Position numbers and translations under genes: made by a program
Shown: piece after piece, positions 25,981-34,225 of the stretch
Position numbering within the stretch: position 1 is the first letter of the stretch
Layout of the letters: the number at the start of each line of letters is the position of its first letter
The notes under the pieces: generated by a model
What the model was told of the DNA's origin: nothing
Database searches by the model: none
The model's input: the letters and a program-made list of their open reading frames with translations, nothing else
NCBI GenBank assembly: GCA_964624905.1
Contig: CAZUYK010000007.1
Span: forward strand, 1-64,000
Length of the DNA stretch: 64,000 bases
From: CAZRVH01 sp964624905
Lineage (GTDB): Bacteria > Patescibacteriota > Gracilibacteria > Peribacterales > Peribacteraceae
Direction of reading: 5' to 3'

Positions 25981-26949
25981 ATGCATGCATTCATCCTCGC
26001 CGGCGGATTCGCCACTCGCCTGTGGCCGCTCACGGAACACCGTGCCAAGCCGCTCCTGCCGTTGGTCGGCAAGCCCATCATCGACCATATCATCGAGAAG
26101 ATCCCAGCGGATATCCCCGTCACCGTCAGCACCAACGCGGCTTTCGAAGAGGCCTTCGGCGAATGGCACGAAACCATCAAGCGCGACCGCGTATCGGTGC
26201 ATATCGAACAAACGCTGCACGACGATGCCAAGTTGGGCGCCTTGGGCGCGACTGCTTTCTGGATTCAGAACGAAGGCATCAAGGATGACATCCTCCTCCT
26301 GACGGGCGACAACTACTTCGGCTTCGATATCGCCGCCTTCATCGCGGCGCGCCGACCCGACGTCCCGCTCATCGCGGCGTACGACGTTGGCGAACTGTCC
26401 AAGGCGAGCCGATTCGGAACCATTCTTCTGAATGCGGACGGAAAAACCGTACAAGCGTTCGAAGAAAAGCCCAAGGACCCGAAGTCCAGCCTGGTAAGCA
26501 CCGGCTGCACCTTGATCCCCGCTTCGGCCTTGCCGATCCTTATCGAATACGCAAAAGAGCATCCGGACAACGTGGGGGGCATTTTCGAGGAGTTCCTGCG
26601 CCGCGGCATGCAGATCGACGCCTACGGCTTCAAAGACCACTGGTTCGATATCGGAACATTCGATTCCTACCTGGAAGCCACAAAGACCATGGTCGGAGAC
26701 CGCGTTCTGTTGGGCGAAAACGCTCGCATGGAAGGCAGCGACTGCGAACACAGCGTCGTCGTGGGCAAGGGATCGGAGGTGATCAAGAGCACGCTGAAAA
26801 ACACGGTGGTCTTCGATGATTGCTTCATTGAGGAATGCACGCTGGAAAACTGCATCCTGGATAACCGATGCGTCCTGCGCGGGGTGGATTTGCAGAACAA
26901 GATGATCCGGGCGGATACGACCATCGTATTGCCCAAAAGCAGCCATTAA
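25981..26949 (+). CDS. NDP-sugar pyrophosphorylase (nucleotidyltransferase with left-handed helix tail)
   Basis: 322 residues. The N-terminal nucleotidyltransferase has the signature FILAGGFATRLWPLTEHRAKPLLPL (split here as FILAGGFATRLWPLT and HRAKPLLPL), and the metal-binding DN in LLTGDNYFG. The C-terminal third (about 235-322) has hexapeptide-like repeats of a left-handed beta helix. It makes an NDP-sugar from a sugar 1-phosphate and NTP; the sugar cannot be told. Its position beside the glycosylphosphotransferase half suggests surface-glycan precursor supply. Confidence 0.88.
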   Translation: MHAFILAGGFATRLWPLTEHRAKPLLPLVGKPIIDHIIEKIPADIPVTVSTNAAFEEAFGEWHETIKRDRVSVHIEQTLHDDAKLGALGATAFWIQNEGIKDDILLLTGDNYFGFDIAAFIAARRPDVPLIAAYDVGELSKASRFGTILLNADGKTVQAFEEKPKDPKSSLVSTGCTLIPASALPILIEYAKEHPDNVGGIFEEFLRRGMQIDAYGFKDHWFDIGTFDSYLEATKTMVGDRVLLGENARMEGSDCEHSVVVGKGSEVIKSTLKNTVVFDDCFIEECTLENCILDNRCVLRGVDLQNKMIRADTTIVLPKSSH

Positions 26950-26964
26950 ATGGCGAGGCTTTGA

Positions 26965-26993
26965 TTGATCCCGTGACTCCTCTATCCTACACT
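26965..26993 (+). promoter_or_regulatory. Promoter of the SecD-like lipoprotein and secD
   Basis: TTGATC and TACACT are separated by 17 nt; ATG 27004 is 10 nt past the -10 box, giving a leader of only 3-4 nt. Confidence 0.6.
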
Positions 26994-27003
26994 GCCCCTA
27001 CCT

Positions 27004-27675
27004 ATGCAAACCTCCCGTTTTTCCGCATTATCCGCGTTCACAGTGCTGTTTCTCACGGCCTGCGGCGCCGGCTCCCACGCGGTCACGTACGATCTGTCAT
27101 TCGATGTGACGGACAAGGCCCAGATCGAGAACCTCACCAACGCCGCCATGCGCGTCGTGGAACGCAGGCTCGATAACATGGGGGTGGTCAACGCGGGAAA
27201 GGAATTCGGAAAGGGCGATACCCCGTCGCTCATCATCACGGTTCCTGACAAGGAAGGAGCGGACGAACTGACGCGGCAACTCACATCGCCGTTCACCATG
27301 TCGGTCATGAAGCAGACGGCAAGCGGCGGCGTGGCGGATATCACGGTGGAGGGGCACGGAGGATTCACCAAAACCGATATCACGACCGAAGATTTCCTGG
27401 GCGTGGAAGCCGGAAAGGACTCGAACGGAAAGGTGCGCGCGCGCATCCTGATGACGGATGAGGGACGCAAGAAAATGGACGCCCTCTTCAAGAGCGAGGT
27501 AAACAAAAATATCGGTATTTTCGTGCGCGACAGGCTCGTCAGCAAACTTATGGTGAAGTCCGATGCGCTGACGGACGACCTCCAGATCCAGAATATCCCC
27601 AACCTCCTCGTGGCAGAGGCATTCACGGATGATGTGAACGTCGGCCTTCACGTGGTGTATACTCCGAAACCCTAA
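27004..27675 (+). CDS. Lipoprotein resembling the SecD periplasmic domain
   Basis: 223 residues. A lipoprotein signal peptide ends in the lipobox LTAC (Cys about 20). The mature part repeats SecD P1 features: MRVVERRLDNMGV (about 49-61) corresponds to the conserved ERRINSLGVSE region of SecD, and NIGIFVRDRLVSKLMV (about 165-180) mirrors KQIAIFVGGELVSAPTV of the neighbouring SecD. There are no membrane helices beyond the signal. It lies 24 nt upstream of secD and probably acts with it on translocating proteins; I know of no named family for a free SecD-domain lipoprotein. Confidence 0.72.
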   Translation: MQTSRFSALSAFTVLFLTACGAGSHAVTYDLSFDVTDKAQIENLTNAAMRVVERRLDNMGVVNAGKEFGKGDTPSLIITVPDKEGADELTRQLTSPFTMSVMKQTASGGVADITVEGHGGFTKTDITTEDFLGVEAGKDSNGKVRARILMTDEGRKKMDALFKSEVNKNIGIFVRDRLVSKLMVKSDALTDDLQIQNIPNLLVAEAFTDDVNVGLHVVYTPKP

Positions 27676-27699
27676 CCCTACTCCCATCCCACGTTTCCC

Positions 27700-30129
27700 A
27701 TGGCATCTCGCAAATCCTACTGGCCCGCAGTCACCGCAATCGCGGGTCTGTTCATCCTTATCGTCGCCCTTCCGTCGCAATGGAAAACGTGGGCGCCGTC
27801 CTTCCTGAATCCAAGTTTCCACTTCGGACTGGACCTGGCCGGAGGCACCCAACTTGATTTCCGCATTTCGGAAGACGAGATCAAGGCTCAGCTGGCCCAG
27901 CTCAACGCGCAAATCGCCAAGGCGGAGGCAAACGGAGGATCTGGAGCCTCGCTCACCGACCTTCAGAACCAGCGCGCCGCAGTCGTGTCCCAGCAGCAAA
28001 ATCTCGTGGAAGCCATCCGCACCGTCCTGGAGCGCCGCATCAACAGCCTGGGAGTCAGCGAAGCCGTCATCACGCCGTCTTTCGTAGGCGACGAAAAGCA
28101 CCTGCTCATCGATTGTCCGGGAGTGGTGGACGTACAGAAGTGCATCGAGACGGTGGGAAAGACCATCCAGCTTGAATTCAAGGAAGAGTTCACCGAGGCC
28201 CCGGCAGGCTACGAGGCAGGCGTGCGCGCCAAGGCCGACGAGGTGCAGCGCCAGATTGCGGCGGGCGCGACTCTCGCGACGGTGGGACAGGACCTGGGCG
28301 ACGACCTCGGACTGGCATATGAGGATTCTCAACTCTACTTCCGCGATCAACTCCCGAAAGGATTGGAAAACATTTGGGAATCGCCGGCGGGACCCACGGT
28401 CTACCGCCGCGAAGGTAGCATCAGCGTCCCCCAGCAGAACGCGCAGGGGCAGACGGTGAACCAGGACATCCCCGGAGTCTTCCTCGTACAGGTGCTGAAG
28501 GCGAAAACGGGAACGGGCCGCGTGATCAACGAAGCCTCGAAGGCATTTGAAATCCTGGCCAAAACCGAAAGCGGCGCGACCTACCGCTATGAAAAGGACG
28601 TGGCAATGGATGCCAGTCAGCCCACGCGCATCGTCTCCACGATCCGCGGCATGGAACAGGGCGACCTGAAGGCCACGTCCATGGATGATGGAAGCGCGCA
28701 GCTGGTATTCCTCCGCCAAGTCATCGCAGGCAAGGAGCAGGTCGATGTCAGCCACATCCTGGTTTCTTACAAGGGTGCGGATGACGCGGCGGCTACCGTC
28801 ACGCGCACGAAGGCGGAAGCACTCGCCCGCGCGCAGGACCTGAGGAAACAATTGGACGGAGGCGCGAACTTCGAGGCACTTGCCTCGGCCCAGTCCGACG
28901 GCCCCTCGGCGAAAAACCAGGGCAAACTGGGACTGATCAGCCGCGGTGACATCGTTCCCGCGTTCGAGAACGTCGCCTTCTCCAACCCGACTGGCTTCGT
29001 GAGCCAGCCGGTCGAAACGAACTTCGGTTACCACATCATCAAGGTGAACAAGTCGGCGGAAACGACGCCGGACAAAGCCAGCTTCGACGCCCTGAAGATC
29101 GTCGGCTCCAACGCCCTCAGCCGCGCCAATGACATGATCAAGCGCATGCAGGAAGGCAAGGTGACCCAGTCCCAGGACGCTCTCACGCTGCGCTCCCTGT
29201 TCTTCTCCCTGAAGCCGACAGGCTGGAAGGACACGGAATTGGACGGAAAGCACTTCCGCACGGCCAACGTCACCCTGGATCCGACCACAAACCTCCCGGT
29301 CGTCCAAATCGTCTTCGATGCCGAGGGCGGACGCATTTTCCAGCAGCTGACCAAGAGCAACGTCGGCAAGCAGATCGCCATCTTCGTGGGAGGCGAACTC
29401 GTTTCCGCGCCGACGGTACAGGGCGAAATCGCGGGTGGCACGGCCATCATTACGGGAAGCAGCAGCATCACCGAGGCCCAGAAGCTCGCCCAGGACCTGA
29501 ACACGGGAGCAATCCCCGCCCCCATCCACCTCAGCGGACAAAGGACGGTGGAGGCCACGCTGGGCGCAGAGGCTCTGCGCACCTCGGTGCTCGCCGCCTT
29601 GGTGGGCGCGATCATCGTCATGCTCTACATGATCCTCGTGTACCGCCTGCTGGGCGTCATCGCCAGCATCGCCCTCATCGTGTACTCGCTCATCTTCCTG
29701 GTACTCCTGAAGTACCCGCTGTTCTTCTTCTCCAGCCAGTACATCGTCCTCACGCTCGCGGGCGCCGCGGGCTTGATCCTGTCGATCGGTATGGCCGTGG
29801 ACACGAACGTGCTCGTTTTCGAGCGCGTGAAGGAAGAAATGAAGCGCGGCAAGAGCCTGAAGACCGCCGTGGAAATCGGCTTCGAGAAAGCCTGGCCGAG
29901 CATCCGCGATTCGAACATCTCCACGATCATCACCTGCGCCCTGCTGTTCCTCATCGGAACGTCCATCGTCCGCGGCTTCGCGATCACCCTTGGGCTCGGC
30001 GTATTGATCTCCATGTTCTCGGGCATGATCGTCAGCAAGTGGATCGCCCGCAGGATCGCAAACACGAAACTGGCCGACAAGCCGGCCCTCTTCCCCAAAG
30101 CAGGAGACAGCCAGCAGGCAGTGGGATAA
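27700..30129 (+). CDS. secD: Protein translocase subunit SecD with inserted parvulin (PPIC) domain
   Basis: SecD uses the proton gradient to help pull secreted proteins outward. 809 residues against about 400-620 usually. TM1 (about 10-27), GLDLAGGTQL (43-52), P1 porter parts (100-160 and 500-620), then a C-terminal helix bundle with GMAVDTNVLVFERV (697-710). The surplus lies inside the periplasmic region. Residues about 347-452 are a canonical PPIC rotamase (VSHILVSY, GANFEALASAQSDGPSA, LGLISRGDIVPAFE, NFGYHIIKVNK), and about 160-272 resemble a decayed second copy. So translocation and proline isomerisation appear joined in one protein. No secF follows; a terminator does. Confidence 0.92.
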   Translation: MASRKSYWPAVTAIAGLFILIVALPSQWKTWAPSFLNPSFHFGLDLAGGTQLDFRISEDEIKAQLAQLNAQIAKAEANGGSGASLTDLQNQRAAVVSQQQNLVEAIRTVLERRINSLGVSEAVITPSFVGDEKHLLIDCPGVVDVQKCIETVGKTIQLEFKEEFTEAPAGYEAGVRAKADEVQRQIAAGATLATVGQDLGDDLGLAYEDSQLYFRDQLPKGLENIWESPAGPTVYRREGSISVPQQNAQGQTVNQDIPGVFLVQVLKAKTGTGRVINEASKAFEILAKTESGATYRYEKDVAMDASQPTRIVSTIRGMEQGDLKATSMDDGSAQLVFLRQVIAGKEQVDVSHILVSYKGADDAAATVTRTKAEALARAQDLRKQLDGGANFEALASAQSDGPSAKNQGKLGLISRGDIVPAFENVAFSNPTGFVSQPVETNFGYHIIKVNKSAETTPDKASFDALKIVGSNALSRANDMIKRMQEGKVTQSQDALTLRSLFFSLKPTGWKDTELDGKHFRTANVTLDPTTNLPVVQIVFDAEGGRIFQQLTKSNVGKQIAIFVGGELVSAPTVQGEIAGGTAIITGSSSITEAQKLAQDLNTGAIPAPIHLSGQRTVEATLGAEALRTSVLAALVGAIIVMLYMILVYRLLGVIASIALIVYSLIFLVLLKYPLFFFSSQYIVLTLAGAAGLILSIGMAVDTNVLVFERVKEEMKRGKSLKTAVEIGFEKAWPSIRDSNISTIITCALLFLIGTSIVRGFAITLGLGVLISMFSGMIVSKWIARRIANTKLADKPALFPKAGDSQQAVG

Positions 30130-30147
30130 TCATTCATTCAGAACGTA

Positions 30148-30178
30148 AAAAACGCTCCCGCGGCCGCGGGAGCGTTTT
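30148..30178. terminator. Bidirectional terminator after secD
   Basis: AAAACGCTCCCGCGG and its complement, with flanking A/T runs, between convergent genes. Confidence 0.9.
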
Positions 30179-30183
30179 TCGTA

Positions 30184-30915
30184 TCAGGCCGCGAGGGCGA
30201 CCAAGTGCTCCGCCGCCTGTTTGCGGGTGGCATGGTTGATGCCGATCTTCCCGTACAACTCCTCGACGATCTTCCGGTCGATGAGCGCCTGCAGTTCCGA
30301 CATCTTGCCGGTCTTCAGCGCCTTGAAGATCGGCTCTTGCGATCCCAGGAACTCCGCCAGTTCATCACCCTGCTGCTTGTAGAGCCGGTAGTCGGGCGTG
30401 AGGTCGGAGGAGGGCTGATTCGCAGCGGTGATCGCGCCCCACTCCACCAGGTTGGGATTCACGGCGATACGCTCGTCCCGGTACGTGATGGCACCCATGT
30501 CGAATGATTCGGCCTGGTCCAGCTGATGCGCCTCCTCATGGTCGCGCACCCTTTCCCAGTACGGAGTCTCTTTGTCGGTACTCACCGCCTGGAAATCGAA
30601 GACCACCTCGTTGCCGTTGCCTTTGTCATTCCAGGCCGCGGCGCCCTTGGACGCCGTGTCCCCCACCATGTGCTCCGCGCCAAGCGTCGCGTTCGTTTCC
30701 GAAACATACTCCTTCACGAGTTCGTGCGTTTCCGATGCGATGGCGGTGATGTTCTGCGCCTGTTGGTTTTCCAGCTCCTCGTCCACCCTGTCTTCCACTC
30801 CATCCGTGAATTCGCCGATACGTTGTTTTCCTTCTTCCATTTCTGCCTGGATGCTTCGTTCCAGAATGACGTCCGCTTCGATGCGTCCTGCCGGTGGTGT
30901 CAGCTGCTCGGGCAT
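30184..30915 (-). CDS. Unknown protein with HExxH motif, possible metallopeptidase
   Basis: 243 residues, no signal peptide. A helical acidic N-terminal part (about 1-85) is followed by a domain containing RDHEEAHQLD (HExxH, about 128-137), a possible zinc protease motif. A third ligand cannot be assigned with confidence, so peptidase function is a hypothesis. The C-terminal third is helical. A TATAAT box at 31031-31036 predicts an unusually long leader of about 110 nt with an inverted repeat. Confidence 0.65.
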   Translation of the reverse strand: MPEQLTPPAGRIEADVILERSIQAEMEEGKQRIGEFTDGVEDRVDEELENQQAQNITAIASETHELVKEYVSETNATLGAEHMVGDTASKGAAAWNDKGNGNEVVFDFQAVSTDKETPYWERVRDHEEAHQLDQAESFDMGAITYRDERIAVNPNLVEWGAITAANQPSSDLTPDYRLYKQQGDELAEFLGSQEPIFKALKTGKMSELQALIDRKIVEELYGKIGINHATRKQAAEHLVALAA

Positions 30916-30966
30916 GGGAAAAGATCTCCCGGAGGGGAGGTGGGGTAAGAAGTAGCGATGTAATAA

Positions 30967-31036
30967 ATGGCCCTTGCGGTCTGTGCCGCGTCGCGCTGTG
31001 GCGAGCTAAGGCAGGGGGCCATGTCCGGCAATTATA
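30967..31036 (-). promoter_or_regulatory. -10 box and structured leader of the 30184-30915 gene
   Basis: TATAAT (31031-31036, minus). The leader contains a 56-nt inverted repeat whose ends are ATGGCCC and GGGCCAT (30967-31022), then a C/T-rich tract before the ATG. Confidence 0.45.
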
Positions 31037-31066
31037 ACCGAAAATGCTGAAATCAATAGTAAAAAC

Positions 31067-31567
31067 TCAAGTTTTTACCCGCTCGTATGTCAGGTACGAG
31101 AACGGAAACACATGCTTTTCATCGGCAGGATGGTCTTCCCTCGATGTTTCCCGCCACTCCTCGAAACGCATGTCCGGAAAGTGCGCATGGCCGGCCCCGA
31201 TGTGCGCGTGCACGCGCGTCAGGTAAATGCGATCCGCCTCGGGCATCGCCACCTCGTAAATCTGCTGCCCGCCGATCACAAATACTTCGTCCTTTTCATC
31301 GCGCTTCGCCAATTCGACCGCATCATGCAGGGAATGGACGACGACGCATCCCTCCGCTTTGAAATCCGCATTCCTGGTGATCACGATGTTCAACCTGTCA
31401 GGCAACGGCCGCCCGATGGACTCGTACGTCTTCCTGCCCATGATGATCGGATGCCCTTTCGTCTTCGCACGGAAATACTTCCAATCATCGGGAAGATACC
31501 AGGGAATCGCGTTGTCCTGCCCGATGACGTTATTCTCGTCTGCGGCGGCTATGAGGGAGAGGATCAT
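31067..31567 (-). CDS. folA: Dihydrofolate reductase
   Basis: Regenerates tetrahydrofolate using NADPH. 166 residues, normal length. LIAAADENNVIG (about 4-15), the IPWYLPDDWKYF substrate helix with catalytic Asp, GRKTYESIG (about 44-52) and FVIGGQQIYE (about 96-105) are present. ATG 31567 is preferred over a TTG 6 nt upstream. It is downstream of thyA, whose reaction produces the dihydrofolate that this enzyme reduces. Confidence 0.95.
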   Translation of the reverse strand: MILSLIAAADENNVIGQDNAIPWYLPDDWKYFRAKTKGHPIIMGRKTYESIGRPLPDRLNIVITRNADFKAEGCVVVHSLHDAVELAKRDEKDEVFVIGGQQIYEVAMPEADRIYLTRVHAHIGAGHAHFPDMRFEEWRETSREDHPADEKHVFPFSYLTYERVKT

Positions 31568-31577
31568 GGGCAAAAGG

Positions 31578-31613
31578 AATTCCCTCTCCTTGCGGGAGAG
31601 GGCCGGGGTGGGG
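31578..31613. repeat. GC-rich hairpin repeat between thyA and folA
   Basis: CCCTCTCC and GGGAGAGG arms with a TTGC loop, followed by GCCGGGGTGGGGGTT. This looks like a common dispersed intergenic repeat seen in many bacterial genomes; it separates the thyA stop from the folA start. Confidence 0.5.
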
Positions 31614-31614
31614 G

Positions 31615-32457
31615 TTAAATCGCGATGGGGGCCTTGATCGAGGGCAGCGGATCGTAGCCTTCGATGGTGAAATCCTCGTACTTGAATCCAAAGATATCCT
31701 TCACGTCCGGATTAAGCTTCAAAGTGGGAAGCGGGCGCGGTTCGCGGCTGAGCTGCTCGCGCACCTGGTCGTAGTGGTTGCTGTAGATATGGACGTCGCC
31801 GAACGTATGGATGAATTCGCCCACTTTCAACCCCGTCACCTGTGCGATCATATGGGTCAGGAGCGCATAGGACGCGATGTTGAAGGGCACGCCGAGGAAG
31901 GTATCCGCGCTGCGCTGATAAAGCTGGCAGCTGAGCTCGCCGTTGGCCACGTAGAAGTGGAACAGCGTGTGGCACGGCGGAAGGGCCACCTGCCCCTGCT
32001 CCTTCGGATTCCAGCCCGTCACGATGAGCCGTCGGCTGTTCGGATTCTTTTTCATTTCGTTGATGAGCCAGCTGATCTGGTCGACGCCGTCTTTGGCGTA
32101 CGTGCCGTCCGGAAGCAGCGTGGCGCCGAAGTTCCTCCACTGATGGCCGTACACGGGACCCAAGTCTCCCTCTTTGCGGCCGAAGCGGGCGCACTGCTCG
32201 GCGGTGGCCCATTCGTCCCAAATCGTCACGTTGTTGTCCTGTAGGAATTTCACGTTCGTATCGCCGCTCAGGAACCAAAGCAGCTCCTGGATGATGGCGC
32301 GTGTGTAGAGCTTCTTGGTCGTCATGAGCGGAAACCCCTTCCTCAAATCAAACCGCATCTGGTAGCCGAACACGCTCTTCGTGCCGGTACCCGTGCGATC
32401 CCCCTTCTCCGTGCCGTTTTCCATGATGTGCCGAAGGAGATCCAAGTATTGCTTCAT
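31615..32457 (-). CDS. thyA: Thymidylate synthase (ThyA)
   Basis: Methylates dUMP to dTMP with methylene-tetrahydrofolate. 280 residues, close to the E. coli length. GDRTGTGTKSVFGYQMRFDL (about 20-39) and the catalytic Cys in ALPPCHTLFHFY (about 164-175), then RSADTFLGVPFNIASYA and THTFGDVHIYSNH-like IHTFGDVHIYSNH. A TATCAT box 6 nt before the ATG predicts a leaderless thyA-folA transcript. Confidence 0.96.
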   Translation of the reverse strand: MKQYLDLLRHIMENGTEKGDRTGTGTKSVFGYQMRFDLRKGFPLMTTKKLYTRAIIQELLWFLSGDTNVKFLQDNNVTIWDEWATAEQCARFGRKEGDLGPVYGHQWRNFGATLLPDGTYAKDGVDQISWLINEMKKNPNSRRLIVTGWNPKEQGQVALPPCHTLFHFYVANGELSCQLYQRSADTFLGVPFNIASYALLTHMIAQVTGLKVGEFIHTFGDVHIYSNHYDQVREQLSREPRPLPTLKLNPDVKDIFGFKYEDFTIEGYDPLPSIKAPIAI

Positions 32458-32463
32458 GCCCCG

Positions 32464-32469
32464 ATGATA
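32464..32469 (-). promoter_or_regulatory. -10 box of leaderless thyA
   Basis: TATCAT, 6 nt before ATG 32457. Confidence 0.55.
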
Positions 32470-32519
32470 GTCGAAATCGGGCGCATGGAAACAGCCTTGA
32501 GCACAATCGGTGCGCGATC

Positions 32520-32975
32520 TTACTTCTTCAACTCACTCGTGCAATGCGGGCAGCGCGTCGCCTTGATATTGATGTGCGTGAAGCAGAAAGGACAATCCTT
32601 TTCCGTGGGATCCTTCTTCTCCTCTTCCTTCTTCCCGAACTTCTGCAGGTTGTTGATCTGCTTGATGAGCATGAACAGCGCGAACGCGACGATGAGGAAT
32701 TCGATGATGACGTTGATGAACGCGCCGTAGTTGATGGTCGCGGCGCCCGCGGCCTTCGCAGCATCCAAGGACGGATAATCCGTTCCCGACAGGTTGATGT
32801 AGAGATTCTTGAAGTCGACCTTCCCCGTAATCACCCCGAACGGAGGCATGATGATATCATTCACGATCGACGTGACGATCTTGCCGAACGCGCCTCCGAT
32901 GATGACTCCCACCGCAAGGTCGATCACGTTCCCGCGCGCTGCGAATTGCCGGAATTCCGAGAGAAGCTTCTTCAT
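32520..32975 (-). CDS. mscL: Large-conductance mechanosensitive channel with C-terminal zinc ribbon
   Basis: Osmotic safety valve. 151 residues: an amphipathic N-terminus (FRQFAARGNVIDLAVGVIIG, about 8-27) with TM1, a periplasmic loop and TM2 (about 85-108), then a charged linker and CPFC ... CPHC (about 128-146), a probable zinc ribbon added to the usual helical tail. The start at 32975 is chosen by homology; a TACCAT box lies 7 nt upstream, consistent with a leaderless mRNA, and the 10 extra upstream codons are unlikely. Confidence 0.93.
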   Translation of the reverse strand: MKKLLSEFRQFAARGNVIDLAVGVIIGGAFGKIVTSIVNDIIMPPFGVITGKVDFKNLYINLSGTDYPSLDAAKAAGAATINYGAFINVIIEFLIVAFALFMLIKQINNLQKFGKKEEEKKDPTEKDCPFCFTHINIKATRCPHCTSELKK

Positions 32976-32982
32976 GGGGCCG

Positions 32983-32988
32983 ATGGTA
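32983..32988 (-). promoter_or_regulatory. -10 box of leaderless mscL
   Basis: TACCAT, 7 nt before ATG 32975. Confidence 0.4.
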
Positions 32989-33016
32989 CTCCGGTCGATT
33001 CGCATATTCCAGAAAC

Positions 33017-33047
33017 AAAAAAGCGCCCCGCGAACGAGGCGCCTTTT
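33017..33047 (-). terminator. Terminator of the small lipoprotein gene
   Basis: GGCGCC and GGGCGC arms on the minus strand, followed by T6. Confidence 0.75.
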
Positions 33048-33056
33048 CAGAACGAT

Positions 33057-33299
33057 TTAGAGGGAGGAAACGCTGGAATCCTCGGAAGAGGAAGCATCCG
33101 AAGCTTCAACGGAGGACGAGCTGTCATCCATCATCACGGAATCGTCATCCATCATGGACTCGTCGTCGATCATCATGTCATCGGACATGGAGCTGTAGCT
33201 CTCGTCATCCATGTCGGTCGTGTCGGTGACGGAAGCGTTGCAAGCGGCGAGGGCGACCACGGACGCTGCGGAAGCGAGGAAAAGAAGCTTCTTGTTCAT
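33057..33299 (-). CDS. Small Asp/Met/Ser-rich lipoprotein
   Basis: 80 residues. The lipoprotein signal ends ALAAC (Cys about 20). The mature 60 residues are almost only Asp, Met, Ser, Glu and Val, with repeats such as MMIDDESMMDDDSVMMDDS (about 42-60). This suggests an unstructured, acidic, possibly metal-binding surface tail. No family recognised. The leader is C/T-rich (TTTTCTTCCCATTTTTATC) with no Shine-Dalgarno; it has its own terminator. Confidence 0.75.
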   Translation of the reverse strand: MNKKLLFLASAASVVALAACNASVTDTTDMDDESYSSMSDDMMIDDESMMDDDSVMMDDSSSSVEASDASSSEDSSVSSL

Positions 33300-33426
33300 G
33301 ATAAAAATGGGAAGAAAATGAATAATGGGTGTTCAGCATAACACGTTAAAACAAGCGAAAGCAACCCTTTAATGCCTGAGCTTGGATTTTGACGCTCTCG
33401 GGCTCCTCGCGGGAAAATTTACGGGA

Positions 33427-34131
33427 TCAGCGGATTTTCCTGAAGGTTCGCATGCCGCTTTTTTTCGGCTTCGCGCGATCGGGCATGCCGCGGACGAGCG
33501 ACGAAGGGCATACGTCTTTGAAAACGCATGCGCCGCACTGCCTGGAGCGGGCCGTGCACACAGCGCGGCCATGGGAGATAAGCAGCGTCGTCACGTCCCT
33601 CCATTTCTTTTGCGGGGAAACGGCCATGAGATCGAGCTCGATTTTCTTCGGATCCGAATGGACGCTCAGGCCCAAGCGCTGCGCCAACCTTTGCACGTGC
33701 GTATCAACCGCAATCCCCTCGTTGATCCCGAACGCCGCGGCAAGGATGACCGACGCCGTTTTGCGTCCGACCCCGGGCAACTGCGTCAGCTCCGCGATGG
33801 TACGAGGCATCGTGCCGCCGAACTTTTCCAGGAGCATCGCGCAGGATTCCTGGATATGCTTCGCCTTCATGCGGAAAGTGCCGCAGCTATGGATGTCCTT
33901 TTCCAGTTCCTGGCGGGACACGGCAAGGTAATCCCTCTCCGTCTTGTATTTCGGGTACAGGATGGTTTCCGTCACGATGTTCACGCGCGCGTCCGTGCAC
34001 TGGGCGCTCAGGATGACCGCGACCATCAGGTCCAGCGGCGTACGGTAATGAAGGAACGTCTTGGGAGGGACGTACAGTTTTCCCAGCTCCTTCAAAACCC
34101 GATCCATGGGGACGCCGTCTTTGCGGGGCAT
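33427..34131 (-). CDS. nth: Endonuclease III
   Basis: Base-excision repair glycosylase/AP lyase for oxidised pyrimidines. 234 residues. Helix-hairpin-helix LPGVGRKTASVIL (about 117-129) with catalytic Lys in GRKTA, catalytic Asp in VDTHVQRLAQRLGL (about 140-153), and the iron-sulfur loop C-X6-C-X2-C-X5-C (CTARSRQCGACVFKDVC, about 194-210). A basic tail of about 20 residues extends beyond the usual end. Divergent from the DnaQ-like gene. Confidence 0.94.
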   Translation of the reverse strand: MPRKDGVPMDRVLKELGKLYVPPKTFLHYRTPLDLMVAVILSAQCTDARVNIVTETILYPKYKTERDYLAVSRQELEKDIHSCGTFRMKAKHIQESCAMLLEKFGGTMPRTIAELTQLPGVGRKTASVILAAAFGINEGIAVDTHVQRLAQRLGLSVHSDPKKIELDLMAVSPQKKWRDVTTLLISHGRAVCTARSRQCGACVFKDVCPSSLVRGMPDRAKPKKSGMRTFRKIR

Positions 34132-34210
34132 GCAAGCAAGGGATAATTGACGGAAAGAGAGTACATCACAAAACGCACGTTTCGTACTTTTTGATTCGGA
34201 TTCCCTTCGC

Positions 34211-34216
34211 TACGAT
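34211..34216 (+). promoter_or_regulatory. -10 box before the DnaQ-like gene
   Basis: TACGAT, 9 nt before ATG 34226, predicting a leader of about 2 nt. Confidence 0.4.
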
Positions 34217-34225
34217 GCGTGTCCG

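Noticed and set aside
27097..29541. An 814-codon open frame on the minus strand opposite the SecD-like gene and secD
   Set aside because: It is antisense to two well-supported genes, spans their boundary, and its translation is compositionally unlike a protein family; GC-rich codons create such mirror frames.
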